Part shown: in pieces, positions 21,395 through 29,387 of the stretch | How the letters are laid out: every line of letters begins with the position of its first letter | Position numbering within the stretch: the stretch's first letter is position 1 | Assembly (NCBI GenBank): GCA_903831295.1 | Contig: CAIKXA010000103.1 | Location: 1 to 32,369 of the forward strand | Direction: 5' to 3' | Source: an uncultured bacterium | GTDB lineage: Bacteria; Planctomycetota; Phycisphaerae; Phycisphaerales; SM1A02 | DNA: 32,369 nt | Made by a program: the position numbers and the translations under genes | The notes under the pieces: generated by a model | What the model was told of the DNA's origin: nothing | Seen by the model: only the letters and a program-made list of their open reading frames with translations | Database searches by the model: none

Positions 21395-22389
21395 ACTCGT
21401 GCAAGCGTATCCGTTCGAACGCAAACCCACCCTTCACGGCCGGAAATTTTTCCGGGACCGATTGAGCCAATTTCAATTTCCGTCATGGGGCGCTTAACTA
21501 CAAATGGTGAGTTCGATTGATCGACCGCAACTGCAGGGGAGGAGCCACGAAGTGAATTTGTGGTGGCGGGCGTTTCGAGCAGCATGTCTCCAAGCGGCCC
21601 AAATGTGTGGCCCGCCGCCAATGCTTGATCCAAAAACGCCTCAAAACAATAGGATTTTGAGCCGCCTTCGCTTTCCGCATGCACAGTGAGCACATGCGGT
21701 TTGTCATCGGACATCAGTTGCAACAAGCGGGCGTTCCAAATCTCATCGCGATTTTCCTTGGGCAGCGCCGCCTCGTCATATGTTGGCAAGTCCACCGGAA
21801 TCTGAGGCTGATCCAGCACGGACTTTCCCACGCGCGGCCGAAACGCGCGCGCAGGTCCACGGCAGTCGCTACGAAATTGAAATTGCCGCGAGCGTGCAAA
21901 GTTCAACACCCGCTCACTGCAGCGCCAACCTGGACACGCCGCGCTTTGCGGCTTCTGTCCCAAGACTTCCTCAAAGGCGTCGCATGCCAAAACCAATTGC
22001 GCTTCAAGCGCCTCATCAGAAAGTTTTTCAATGCCAACTTGCCATAGGTGATGGTCCCACGCATGCACTCCAACTTCGTGTCCAGCTTTCAGCGGCATGC
22101 GCAACTGTTCCTTGAAGTGGCGGCTGATCACGGTGCCTGGCCACAATGTTCCGCGAAACAAAATGTCGTAGCCGTACAACGATGCCGCTTGGGAGCGCAG
22201 CATCTTCAGGAAGAAAGCGGGGCGCAGAAGTCGCCACGCATGTCGACCCATGTTGTCGGGGCCAAGCGTTAAATACCAAGTGGCACGAATACCGCGCGCC
22301 TCTAAAATGCGCAGTAAACGCGGCAAACCATCACGAGTTCCGCGCACCGTATCCACATCCACACGCAGCGCAATGGGGGCAATGGCCAC
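21391..22389 (-). CDS. arnD: 4-deoxy-4-formamido-L-arabinose-phosphoundecaprenol deformylase (ArnD)
   Basis: The protein is 332 residues, about 35 longer than E. coli ArnD. It removes the formyl group from undecaprenyl-phosphate-Ara4FN, making the pathway irreversible. The NodB-like polysaccharide deacetylase fold has the ArnD-specific blocks ALRVDVDTVRGTRDGLP with metal-binding Asp, TLGPDNMGRHAWRLLRPAF, LRSQAASLYGYDILFRGTLWP, and HEVGVHAWDHHLWQ with the His ligands. The C-terminal extension after VDQSNSPFVV is low in conservation. The start is GTG 22389, 12 bases after the arnA stop, without a clear Shine-Dalgarno, so translation is probably coupled. It overlaps arnT by 4 bases. Confidence 0.92.
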   Translation of the reverse strand: MAIAPIALRVDVDTVRGTRDGLPRLLRILEARGIRATWYLTLGPDNMGRHAWRLLRPAFFLKMLRSQAASLYGYDILFRGTLWPGTVISRHFKEQLRMPLKAGHEVGVHAWDHHLWQVGIEKLSDEALEAQLVLACDAFEEVLGQKPQSAACPGWRCSERVLNFARSRQFQFRSDCRGPARAFRPRVGKSVLDQPQIPVDLPTYDEAALPKENRDEIWNARLLQLMSDDKPHVLTVHAESEGGSKSYCFEAFLDQALAAGHTFGPLGDMLLETPATTNSLRGSSPAVAVDQSNSPFVVKRPMTEIEIGSIGPGKISGREGWVCVRTDTLARV

Positions 22390-22401
22390 GGCGTGGTTGC
22401 T

Positions 22402-24447
22402 TTAGTGCGAAGAACTTCGGGACGCTGGAACTTTGTTACCCGCCGCCGCGCCCGTTGCTGGCGTGTTTGGCGCCGTCAAGTTGTGCGTCTTGGCGTGTTG
22501 GCGAATGAACCAATCCAAAGTTCGTTCCACGCTTTGACGCGTGGAAATCTTTGGCGTCCAACCTAACGCGTTCTTGGCGTTGCGAATACTTGGCGTGCGG
22601 TGCTGCACGTCCTCGTAGCCCTTGCCGTAGTAGCGGGCGCTTTCAATTTCCTCAAAGCCGGCGAACGGCGGAAAGCATGCGCGCAGAGGATGGCGATCAA
22701 AGGCCTCAACCAACATTTCCGCAAGCTCGCGAATGCTCGCCTCATTGTCTGGATTGCCAATGTTGAAAATGCCGCCAGTGGCTTTGCCATCCGTGTTCTC
22801 AATGATGCGGTACAAGCAATCCACGCCCTCGTCGACATCGGTGAAGCAGCGCTTCTGTTCGCCGCCATCCACCAAAAGAATTGGCGTGCCTTCAACCAAA
22901 TTTAAAATCAGTTGCGTGATGGCGCGAGAAGAACCAATGCGCGCTGAATCAAGCGTGTCCAAGCGTGGCCCAAGCCAGTTGAATGGACGGAACAAACTAA
23001 ATTGCAGGCCGCGTGTTGCGCCGTATGCCCAAATCACGCGGTCCAAAAGTTGCTTGGAAGCGCTGTAAATCCAGCGTTGCCGATGGATTGGCCCGGTGAC
23101 CAAGTTGCTGGTTTCCTCATCAAAGTGCTCGTCCTTGCACATGCCGTACACCTCGCTGGTGCTTGGAAAAATAATGCGCTTGTTGTATCGCACGCAGTCG
23201 CGCACCACGCGCAGATTCTCCTCAAAGTCCAACTCAAACACGCGCAATGGATTTCGCACGTACTCAATCGGCGTGGCAATGGCCACCAACGGCAGAATCA
23301 CATCGCACTTACGCACGTGGTATTCAACCCATTCGCGGTTGATGGAAACGTCGCCCTCGATAAAGTGAAAGCGGGGATGATCCGCGACGTTGCCAATGTT
23401 ATCCGAGCGCAAATCCATTCCGTAAACTTCAAAACTTTCATTCTTCAACAAGCGTTCCGTCAGATGGCTTCCAATGAAACCATTCACGCCAAGAATTAAA
23501 ATGGAAGTGGTTTTCTTTTGCGATGACAGAACGCGCTTGCCCAAGCGCATCTTCGCGACCAAGTTCATGTCTTTGGCGATCTGCGCACCGGAACTCCACA
23601 CGCCATCGGCGGGTTGTCCCTCCACAATTTCAATCGCGCCATTTCCGCACGCCACAATCATTGGATCGGCGCTAAGAATTTCGCCAGGCTGGCCCGATCC
23701 TTGCGCGGTTTTTGTGCTCCACACCATGAACTTGCGCTCGCCCGCAAAGGTGAACGCACCTGGCCACGGAAAAGCCACGGCGCGGGTTAAATTGCGTATT
23801 TCCTCGGCGGATTTGGTCCAATCAATGTTGCCGTCTTCTGGAGTGCGGCGACCAAATGAGCTGGCGTTTTTCTCTTCTTGCGGGGTGCGCGGCGCCTTGT
23901 TGGCTTTGACCAGCGGCAGCAACTCATCAAGCAAATCGCTGGTGGCTTGGCTCATGCTGGCGGTCAATGTGCGCGCGGTGTCGGCAATGTCAATCTTCAC
24001 CTTGCGCTGTCCAATGATGTCCCCGGCGTCAGCCTTGTCGCTCATGTAATGCAGAGTCACGCCAGTTTCAGTTTCGCCATTCACAAGCACCCAATTAATC
24101 GGGCAACGGCCGCGATACTTGGGAAGCATGGCTGAGTGCAAATTAATGCAACCCTTTGGAAACAACTCGCGCACTTTCGTGCCAACCATATTTCGATAGT
24201 GGCATGACAAAAGCAAATCGGCCTTCATCTCTTTGATGCGCTCAACCCAAATTGGATGGTCAAGTTTTTCTGGAGCGAACACTGGAATGCCAGCGGCCGC
24301 GGCCTCGCGCGCCACGGATGTGTACCAACCACCTTCGGATGGATCATCTCGGTGCGTGAACACCGCGACCACATCAAGACCATTTCGAATTGCTGCTTTC
24401 AGCCCCGCGGCGCCAAGTTCGTGATAAGCCAATACGACGGTCTTAAT
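22402..24447 (-). CDS. arnA: Bifunctional UDP-Ara4N formyltransferase / UDP-glucuronic acid decarboxylase (ArnA), ATT start
   Basis: The protein is 681 residues. The C-terminal domain oxidatively decarboxylates UDP-glucuronic acid; the N-terminal domain formylates UDP-Ara4N. With an ATT start at 24447 the N-terminus reads [12 protein letters not shown], aligning without gaps to E. coli ArnA. The formyltransferase residues then fall at exactly the E. coli numbers, Asn102, His104 and Asp140. The next in-frame candidate, TTG 24432, would lose the first beta strand. The frame is closed by TAA four codons before the ATT, so no ATG, GTG or other TTG is available. AAGGA ends 6 bases before ATT. Decarboxylase residues Ser431, Glu432, Tyr461, Lys465 and Arg617 are all present. 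The last 30 residues are a Thr/Ala/Ser-rich tail not found in E. coli. Confidence 0.95.
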   Translation of the reverse strand: MKTVVLAYHELGAAGLKAAIRNGLDVVAVFTHRDDPSEGGWYTSVAREAAAAGIPVFAPEKLDHPIWVERIKEMKADLLLSCHYRNMVGTKVRELFPKGCINLHSAMLPKYRGRCPINWVLVNGETETGVTLHYMSDKADAGDIIGQRKVKIDIADTARTLTASMSQATSDLLDELLPLVKANKAPRTPQEEKNASSFGRRTPEDGNIDWTKSAEEIRNLTRAVAFPWPGAFTFAGERKFMVWSTKTAQGSGQPGEILSADPMIVACGNGAIEIVEGQPADGVWSSGAQIAKDMNLVAKMRLGKRVLSSQKKTTSILILGVNGFIGSHLTERLLKNESFEVYGMDLRSDNIGNVADHPRFHFIEGDVSINREWVEYHVRKCDVILPLVAIATPIEYVRNPLRVFELDFEENLRVVRDCVRYNKRIIFPSTSEVYGMCKDEHFDEETSNLVTGPIHRQRWIYSASKQLLDRVIWAYGATRGLQFSLFRPFNWLGPRLDTLDSARIGSSRAITQLILNLVEGTPILLVDGGEQKRCFTDVDEGVDCLYRIIENTDGKATGGIFNIGNPDNEASIRELAEMLVEAFDRHPLRACFPPFAGFEEIESARYYGKGYEDVQHRTPSIRNAKNALGWTPKISTRQSVERTLDWFIRQHAKTHNLTAPNTPATGAAAGNKVPASRSSSH

Positions 24448-24467
24448 GTGGTTTCCTTAAAAAAAGT
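24448..24467 (-). promoter_or_regulatory. Shine-Dalgarno before the ATT start of arnA, with a -10-like box
   Basis: AAGGA (24454-24458, minus) lies 6 bases before ATT 24447. A TACTTT box (24462-24467) just upstream could be an internal promoter giving a short leader. The 100-base gap to arnC is the only large gap inside the cluster. Confidence 0.55.
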
Positions 24468-24547
24468 ATGTGAAACAAAGTGAGATTTGATGGGCAATTC
24501 CATTTGCCAATCTAGACAGTGAACAATTTCAACCAATCAACAATCAA

Positions 24548-25546
24548 TTAAGCCATGGTTCGCGCGGGCGTGAAAGCGCCAGCCGAGCCCTGTGATGGTA
24601 CTTCAGCCAGCGTCTCTCCCACAACATTGTCAAGAATGTAGCGGGGGCGTTCACGCACGTCCGCATGGATGCGGCCCACGTACTCGCCCATCAATCCAAG
24701 CGCCACAAATTGCGCGCCAACAAAGAAAAACAGAATTGAGAACAGCGTGAACACTCCGTTGCCGGCCCATTCCGAGCCAAGCACCACCCGCAGAAAGAAC
24801 AGCATCAATGCAAAGCCAATGGCCATTGCGGAAATACCGCCGCCCACCCATGTTAAAAGTCGCAGCGGACCCGCGGTCATGCAGGTGAGCAAATCAAATT
24901 GTAAATTCACAAGTTTGATCACGGAGTAATTGCTGTCACCCGCGGCGCGCGCGGCGTGCGCCACTGGAATTTCCGTCACGCGCTTGGCGAACAAGTTAGC
25001 CAGCACAGGAATGAACGTGCTGCGCTCGCGGCATTGCAACATGGCGTCCACCACGCGTCGTTTGTAGGCGCGCAACATGCAGCCGTAATCGTGCATCTGC
25101 ACGCCGGTGGAGCGGCGCACGATTGAATTGATGATGCCGGAGAAAAGTTTGCGCGCGAACACATCTTGGCGATCGGCGCGAACGCTGCCCACAACGTCGT
25201 AGCCGTCGTCAATGGCGACAAGCAACTTTGGAATTTCTTCTGGCGGATTTTGCAAGTCCGCGTCAAGCGTGACCATGACGTCGCCTTGCGCGTTGGCGAA
25301 GCCGCACAAAATTGCGTTGTGTTGTCCGTAGTTGCGGTTGAGAATCAGCGACTTTATTTCGCCGGGATATGTTTTGGCGGCCTCGACCAACATTTCGCTG
25401 GAGCCGTCGCGGCTTCCGTCGTCAATTAAAATAAGTTCCCATGGGCGATCAAGCGTGCGGCACACTTTCACGCAGCGCTCAATCAGTTGCGGCAAATTCA
25501 AACGCTCATTGTGAACGGGAATGACAATTGAAACGCTCGACTTCAT
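24548..25546 (-). CDS. arnC: Undecaprenyl-phosphate 4-deoxy-4-formamido-L-arabinose transferase (ArnC)
   Basis: The protein is 332 residues (E. coli 322). It transfers formylated arabinose from UDP-Ara4FN to undecaprenyl phosphate at the cytoplasmic face of the inner membrane. The GT2 fold is evident: VSIVIPVHNERLNLPQL, ELILIDDGSRDGS, NYGQHNAILCGF and TLDADLQNPPEEIPKL with its DxD motif. MHDYGCMLRAYKRRVV is characteristic of ArnC. Two membrane helices follow near residues 235-290, with GEYVGRIHADVRERPRY at the end. The start ATG 25546 overlaps the arnB stop as ATGA, so the two are translationally coupled. Confidence 0.93.
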   Translation of the reverse strand: MKSSVSIVIPVHNERLNLPQLIERCVKVCRTLDRPWELILIDDGSRDGSSEMLVEAAKTYPGEIKSLILNRNYGQHNAILCGFANAQGDVMVTLDADLQNPPEEIPKLLVAIDDGYDVVGSVRADRQDVFARKLFSGIINSIVRRSTGVQMHDYGCMLRAYKRRVVDAMLQCRERSTFIPVLANLFAKRVTEIPVAHAARAAGDSNYSVIKLVNLQFDLLTCMTAGPLRLLTWVGGGISAMAIGFALMLFFLRVVLGSEWAGNGVFTLFSILFFFVGAQFVALGLMGEYVGRIHADVRERPRYILDNVVGETLAEVPSQGSAGAFTPARTMA

Positions 25547-26730
25547 CGTGTTGATCCTGTCACGGCCACTTTGGCCACGCTTTTTGGAAGCACTTCTTTA
25601 ATGGCGCCAACCACATCAAGCACGTCCTCGTTGGCCATGTCTGGAAACATTGGAAGTGTGCATATTCTGGCTGAATTCCACTCGGTATTGGCAAGGCGAC
25701 CCGCGGCCTCTGGGCGATTTTCGCGGTACCAACGGTGCGTGTGCGACGCCAAGAAGTGAATGCCTGTGCCAATATTTTTCGCCTTCAGCGCTTCCATAAA
25801 TGCGCTGCGCTCCATTCCGCAGCGGCGCTCATCAACGCGCACCACCAACAAGTGCCGCGCATGTTTGTGCGACCACGTTGGGTCCGCAAGCATGGTCACG
25901 CCATCAATGTTGGCAAGTTGCTCGCGGTACATCATGGCCAACTCTTGGCGACGCGCGATCAACGCGTCAAGCCGTGGAAACTGGCTCAGCGCCAACACCG
26001 CGTTCATGTCCGGCATGTTTTGTTTATAGCCAGGTTGCTGCACTTCGGCTTGCGGCGAGCGACCTTGTTGCGCGCGATCATGCGCATCAACCGCAAGTCC
26101 GTGAAATCGCAAGCCACGAATCTTTGCGGCAAGCGCGCTGTCATCGGTCACAAGCACGCCGCCTTCACCACTAGTAATTGTTTTAATTGGATGCAGCGAG
26201 AAAATAGCGGTGCCGCCATTTCCAATTTCGCGCCCCTTGTAATGCGTGCCAATCGCATGCGCGGCGTCTTCTAAAAGATGCACGCCTTTGCGCGCGCACA
26301 AGGCGCGAATTGGATCAAGATCAACCGGCGCGCCGGCATAATGAACTGGAATCACAACTTTGGTGCGCACCGTAATCGCGGCTTCAAGCGCATCGGGTGA
26401 CGCCAACAGCGTGTCGCGGTCGGCATCAACAAAAACATTTCGTCCGCCAAGCAACTCAACCATATTTGGAGTTGAAACCCAAGTCATGGACGGACCAACA
26501 ACTTCGTCGCCAGGCTTCAGACCAATCGCCTGCAAGTACAAATGCATGAGCGCGGTGGCGCTGGTTGCGGCCACGGCTTCCTTGGCGCCGCAGCGAGTGG
26601 CAATTGCGCGCTCCAATTCCGCGACCTTGGGACCGGTGGTAATCCAACCGCTGCGCAAAACCGCAACGACCGCTTGAATGTCCGCCTCGGAAATGGGTGC
26701 CTTGCAAAACGGAAGGAAAGTTTCTCGCAT
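25543..26730 (-). CDS. arnB: UDP-4-amino-4-deoxy-L-arabinose-oxoglutarate aminotransferase (ArnB)
   Basis: The protein is 395 residues (E. coli 379-385). This PLP enzyme of the DegT/DnrJ/EryC1 family transfers an amino group from glutamate to UDP-4-keto-arabinose. Similarity to enterobacterial ArnB is dense: SGWITTGPK, TSATALMHLYLQA, PSMTWVSTPNMVELLG, IPVHYAGAPVDLDPIRAL, LEDAAHAIGTHYKG, and the PLP lysine 183 in FSLHPIKTIT. GIHFLASHTHRWYRE and NTEWNSARICTLPMFPDM follow. It is the first gene of the minus-strand arn cluster. TATCAT ends 9 bases before ATG 26730. It is divergent from the aldose epimerase gene. Confidence 0.94.
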   Translation of the reverse strand: MRETFLPFCKAPISEADIQAVVAVLRSGWITTGPKVAELERAIATRCGAKEAVAATSATALMHLYLQAIGLKPGDEVVGPSMTWVSTPNMVELLGGRNVFVDADRDTLLASPDALEAAITVRTKVVIPVHYAGAPVDLDPIRALCARKGVHLLEDAAHAIGTHYKGREIGNGGTAIFSLHPIKTITSGEGGVLVTDDSALAAKIRGLRFHGLAVDAHDRAQQGRSPQAEVQQPGYKQNMPDMNAVLALSQFPRLDALIARRQELAMMYREQLANIDGVTMLADPTWSHKHARHLLVVRVDERRCGMERSAFMEALKAKNIGTGIHFLASHTHRWYRENRPEAAGRLANTEWNSARICTLPMFPDMANEDVLDVVGAIKEVLPKSVAKVAVTGSTR

Positions 26731-26739
26731 GAGCCAAGG

Positions 26740-26745
26740 ATGATA
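26740..26745 (-). promoter_or_regulatory. Near-leaderless -10 (TATCAT) of the arn cluster
   Basis: TATCAT on the minus strand, 9 bases before ATG 26730. No obvious PmrA-type direct repeat was seen upstream by eye. Confidence 0.5.
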
Positions 26746-26871
26746 GTGGAAATCCTTGATTTTCCCAATGGGCAGTTGGGATTTTTGATGTTTCGAAGTG
26801 CACTTTCTAGTGATCGGAACAACGACGCTTCAATTCAGTCAAGGCGTGGGTTTTTCTTTTGCGCAAATTGG

Positions 26872-26877
26872 TAGTTT
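26872..26877 (+). promoter_or_regulatory. Leaderless-type -10 (TAGTTT) of the aldose epimerase gene
   Basis: TAGTTT, 6 bases before ATG 26884. Confidence 0.5.
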
Positions 26878-26883
26878 GCTTGC

Positions 26884-27918
26884 ATGGACATCCGAACTAT
26901 CCGTTGCGCAAAGTCGCAAAGCCAACTTGTGGTTCATGCGGACGCTGGTTGCGTTGCCACCAGTTGGCAAGTGCGCGGTCAAGAAATACTGGCGTTGCCA
27001 GTGGCGCTTGCGGAGTTTTTAAAGTCGCAAAAAACGGGCGGCATTCCGCTGCTGTATCCATACGCCAATCGATTGCGCGCGGATCATTTCACGGCGGCGG
27101 GCAAAGCGGTGGACTTGTCGCGTGACGCAAACTTAAAGCGCGACGGCAACGGATTTCCCATGCACGGCTTGCTCATTCGTTGGCCGGATTGGGTGGTTAC
27201 GCAGCCCGCGCCGGATGAATTGCAGGCCAGCATTGTGTGGGGCGACCATGCGCCATTATTCGCCGCGTATCCATTTGCGCACACATTGCGGTTGCGCTGG
27301 AAGTTGGGACAGGGCAAGAATGAAAATGCGAATCAAATAGCGGATCAGATCAAGCATCCGCCGACCAATCCAAATACTGATGAACCCCCGCTTGCCAGCA
27401 TGCTGACGGTGACCACGATCATTGAAGCCGACAAGGGTCAGGATGTGCCCGTATCGTTTGGCTGGCATCCGTATTTAGTGTTACAAGATCGCTCCAATAC
27501 GAAGTTGCAGCTGCCCGCTCGTCGCGCCATTGCACTAGAGCAAAACGGTTTGCCAATTTCCAAGTCAACGCCCGCGCCTTGGTTACCCACATGCGCGCAA
27601 TCGGCGGTTGCGCCGCTGGATGATTTATTTGAGTTGGACATGCGCGGCACAAGTGGGGTAGAGCTTGGCAACGCGGCAGCAAGTCAGCTGGGTTCCATTG
27701 AAAAATCCGCGCCGACCGCCGCCATCATTGCGCCGCATCAGCGCGTTGAAATGAAATTTCTAAATGGCTATTCGTTTATGCAAATTTATTCGCCCGCAGG
27801 CGCCAACTTTGTCTGCTTTGAACCAATGACCGCCACCATTAGCGGCTTGTGTGACGGTGCCGCAGTTGTGAAAGCTGGCGACACATTCACGGCCGCGTTT
27901 GAATTGCGCGTCGCATAA
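26884..27918 (+). CDS. Aldose 1-epimerase-family protein
   Basis: The protein is 344 residues, galactose mutarotase-like beta-sandwich. Typical blocks are GGIPLLYPYANRLRADHF with the substrate-binding Asn-Arg, FPMHGLLIRWPDW with the catalytic His region, VPVSFGWHPYLVL with the second His, and FVCFEPMTATISGL with the catalytic Glu near the end. A 30-residue insertion rich in Asn and Pro (about residues 145-170) is unusual. The family interconverts alpha and beta anomers of aldoses or sugar phosphates; the sugar is not evident. There is no signal peptide. It is divergent from arnB, which may be coincidence, and convergent with a GNAT gene 24 bases away. Confidence 0.85.
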   Translation: MDIRTIRCAKSQSQLVVHADAGCVATSWQVRGQEILALPVALAEFLKSQKTGGIPLLYPYANRLRADHFTAAGKAVDLSRDANLKRDGNGFPMHGLLIRWPDWVVTQPAPDELQASIVWGDHAPLFAAYPFAHTLRLRWKLGQGKNENANQIADQIKHPPTNPNTDEPPLASMLTVTTIIEADKGQDVPVSFGWHPYLVLQDRSNTKLQLPARRAIALEQNGLPISKSTPAPWLPTCAQSAVAPLDDLFELDMRGTSGVELGNAAASQLGSIEKSAPTAAIIAPHQRVEMKFLNGYSFMQIYSPAGANFVCFEPMTATISGLCDGAAVVKAGDTFTAAFELRVA

Positions 27919-27942
27919 ATTTTTACCGCAGCAACGCCACGC

Positions 27943-28626
27943 TTACTTACGCAACTGAAATTCCGGAGGCGGCGGACATGCGGGGTTCACCCACTGAATC
28001 AGTGCCGACCACCCCGCGCTCTCCTCATCATGTGGCAAATAGCCGTGAATGGGGCGAACCACTTCCCAGCCATCTTTCAAGTGCACGGTCAACACCGGGT
28101 CCACAAGTTCACCGCGCTCAACAGCATCCACATATTGGTCCGGGGTAAAGGCATCTTTGTGTTGCGAGTATCCAGACAAGCGGCTGCCCGCCACCGAACG
28201 CCATAAATTTTCATTGCGCACAAGTTCACGAGTGATGTCAGTCAACGCGCGCGCCACGCTGTGATGTTGGTGCCGCGGATGCACCATGATGTCGGCGCAG
28301 TACAGCGAGTGGCCTTTGGGATTGTGATCTTCAAAAGTTCCGTGGGCAGTCAAAATATCCCACGAATCATCCAGATGAAAATCAATCATGTTCAATCGCA
28401 ACGTGAAATGCGCACCCGCAACTTCGCCAGTTGGAATGTGCTGCGCCACAAATTGCCCCTGCGAAAAAACCAAGTGATGTTCGGCAAGTTCTTGCGGCGT
28501 GTAAGGCACATCGTGCGGATACACCAGTGAGCAAATTTCAATAATGGCCTGCATGTCGCCAGGTTCCATCAGACGAATGTGGTAGTCGGGGTGAAGTCCG
28601 TTGGAATGATGCGTTATGTCTGGCAT
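27943..28626 (-). CDS. GNAT-fold acetyltransferase-like protein
   Basis: The protein is 227 residues. The N-terminus HIRLMEPGDMQAIIEICSLVYP is a typical GNAT beginning. The central part LYCADIMVHPRHQHHSVARALTDITRELV corresponds to the acetyl-CoA-binding motif, although the glycines usual in R/Q-x-x-G-x-G/A are replaced (RHQHHSVARAL). The C-terminal part (GWEVVRPIHGYLPHDEESAGW) is longer than in simple GNATs. Substrate is unknown, and activity cannot be taken for granted given the altered loop. ATG 28626 is chosen over an upstream GTG because TATGAT ends 6 bases before it. Confidence 0.72.
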   Translation of the reverse strand: MPDITHHSNGLHPDYHIRLMEPGDMQAIIEICSLVYPHDVPYTPQELAEHHLVFSQGQFVAQHIPTGEVAGAHFTLRLNMIDFHLDDSWDILTAHGTFEDHNPKGHSLYCADIMVHPRHQHHSVARALTDITRELVRNENLWRSVAGSRLSGYSQHKDAFTPDQYVDAVERGELVDPVLTVHLKDGWEVVRPIHGYLPHDEESAGWSALIQWVNPACPPPPEFQLRK

Positions 28627-28632
28627 GTTTGC

Positions 28633-28638
28633 ATCATA
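28633..28638 (-). promoter_or_regulatory. Leaderless-type -10 (TATGAT) of the second GNAT gene
   Basis: TATGAT on the minus strand, 6 bases before ATG 28626. The 250 bases from here to the next gene hold no other feature I can support apart from a TAAACT box and a 5-codon ORF at 28853-28883. Confidence 0.55.
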
Positions 28639-28884
28639 AGCGCGCGCATTGTTGCTATCGTTCACAACATAATGCGCAACAAAGCAGGCGTGCTCAAACG
28701 GACCGCCGAGGGTCTGGCCGCAAGAAATCCGTGAGCTTTGATTCGACCAGTTTGATTGTGAATGTGTTCGCAGGAATTGTGGGCGTGGAATAGTTCATGT
28801 AGGGAAAGAAGCAGTAGAAAGTAATTCCACCGATTTCCGACGCGTGTGCGGCTAAACTTGTTCACATGCATGTCGCCGTGTGAC

Positions 28885-28890
28885 TATCTT
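28885..28890 (+). promoter_or_regulatory. Leaderless-type -10 (TATCTT) of the beta-repeat membrane protein gene
   Basis: TATCTT, 7 bases before ATG 28898. Confidence 0.5.
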
Positions 28891-28897
28891 TGTCCGC

Positions 28898-29371
28898 ATG
28901 AATGAAATGCAGAAACAAATCGCGTCGTTGCAAAGCCGTGTCAAGTATCAGCGCCTGCTCAACATAGTGTTGAGCGTGTTGGTGGTCATGTTGTGCGTGG
29001 GTGCCATGAAGCCTTACGGAGTGATCACATGCGATGGCTGGAATGTGCAGGACAAAAATGGCAAGGCGCGCATCACGGCTTTCACGCGTGACGATGGCGG
29101 GGCGTGCATGTGGTGGTACGACATGAACGGCCGCGTGCGCATGGACGCAACGACCCGAGTGAATGGCTACGCGGGCTTGCAGGTGTATGACAAGGCCGGC
29201 AAGCAACGCGTGGCCACGTTCTCACGTGATGACGGCGGAGCGGGTGTTGCCTGGAGCGACGCGAATGAAAAAGTTCGTATCACAGCCGGAAACAATGCTG
29301 ACGGGTTGGTGATGCTGCCCACAAAAGATTTGGAAATTGCGCCCGCGAAAGATTTATCCGACGCAAAATAA
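28898..29371 (+). CDS. Membrane-anchored protein with short beta-strand repeats
   Basis: The protein is 157 residues, no named family recognised. Residues 1-20 (MNEMQKQIASLQSRVKYQRL) look like a short coiled-coil helix. Residues 21-40 are one membrane helix (LNIVLSVLVVMLCVGAM). The rest, outside the cytoplasm by inference, is built from repeats: KARITAFTRDDGGACMWW, RVRMDATTRVNGYAGLQV, KQRVATFSRDDGGAGVAW and KVRITAGNNADGLVML. Each is a basic start, a strand, an acidic turn and a second strand, alternating with D-x-N/A-G-K links. This layout resembles small stalk-like proteins common in Planctomycetota. ATG 28898 is supported by the TATCTT box. It is convergent with the transglutaminase-like gene, 16 bases away. 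Confidence 0.72.
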   Translation: MNEMQKQIASLQSRVKYQRLLNIVLSVLVVMLCVGAMKPYGVITCDGWNVQDKNGKARITAFTRDDGGACMWWYDMNGRVRMDATTRVNGYAGLQVYDKAGKQRVATFSRDDGGAGVAWSDANEKVRITAGNNADGLVMLPTKDLEIAPAKDLSDAK

Positions 29372-29387
29372 TTGCGCGTGGAGCGCA

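Noticed and set aside
24480-24520. GGCAA/TTGCC hairpin between arnC and arnA as a terminator
   Set aside because: The stem is 5 bp and no T-tract follows it on the minus strand, so it would not end the operon transcript.
28662-28871. Minus-strand open frame of 69 codons between GNAT2 and the beta-repeat gene
   Set aside because: No promoter box, no Shine-Dalgarno and no recognisable domain; amino acid composition looks random.
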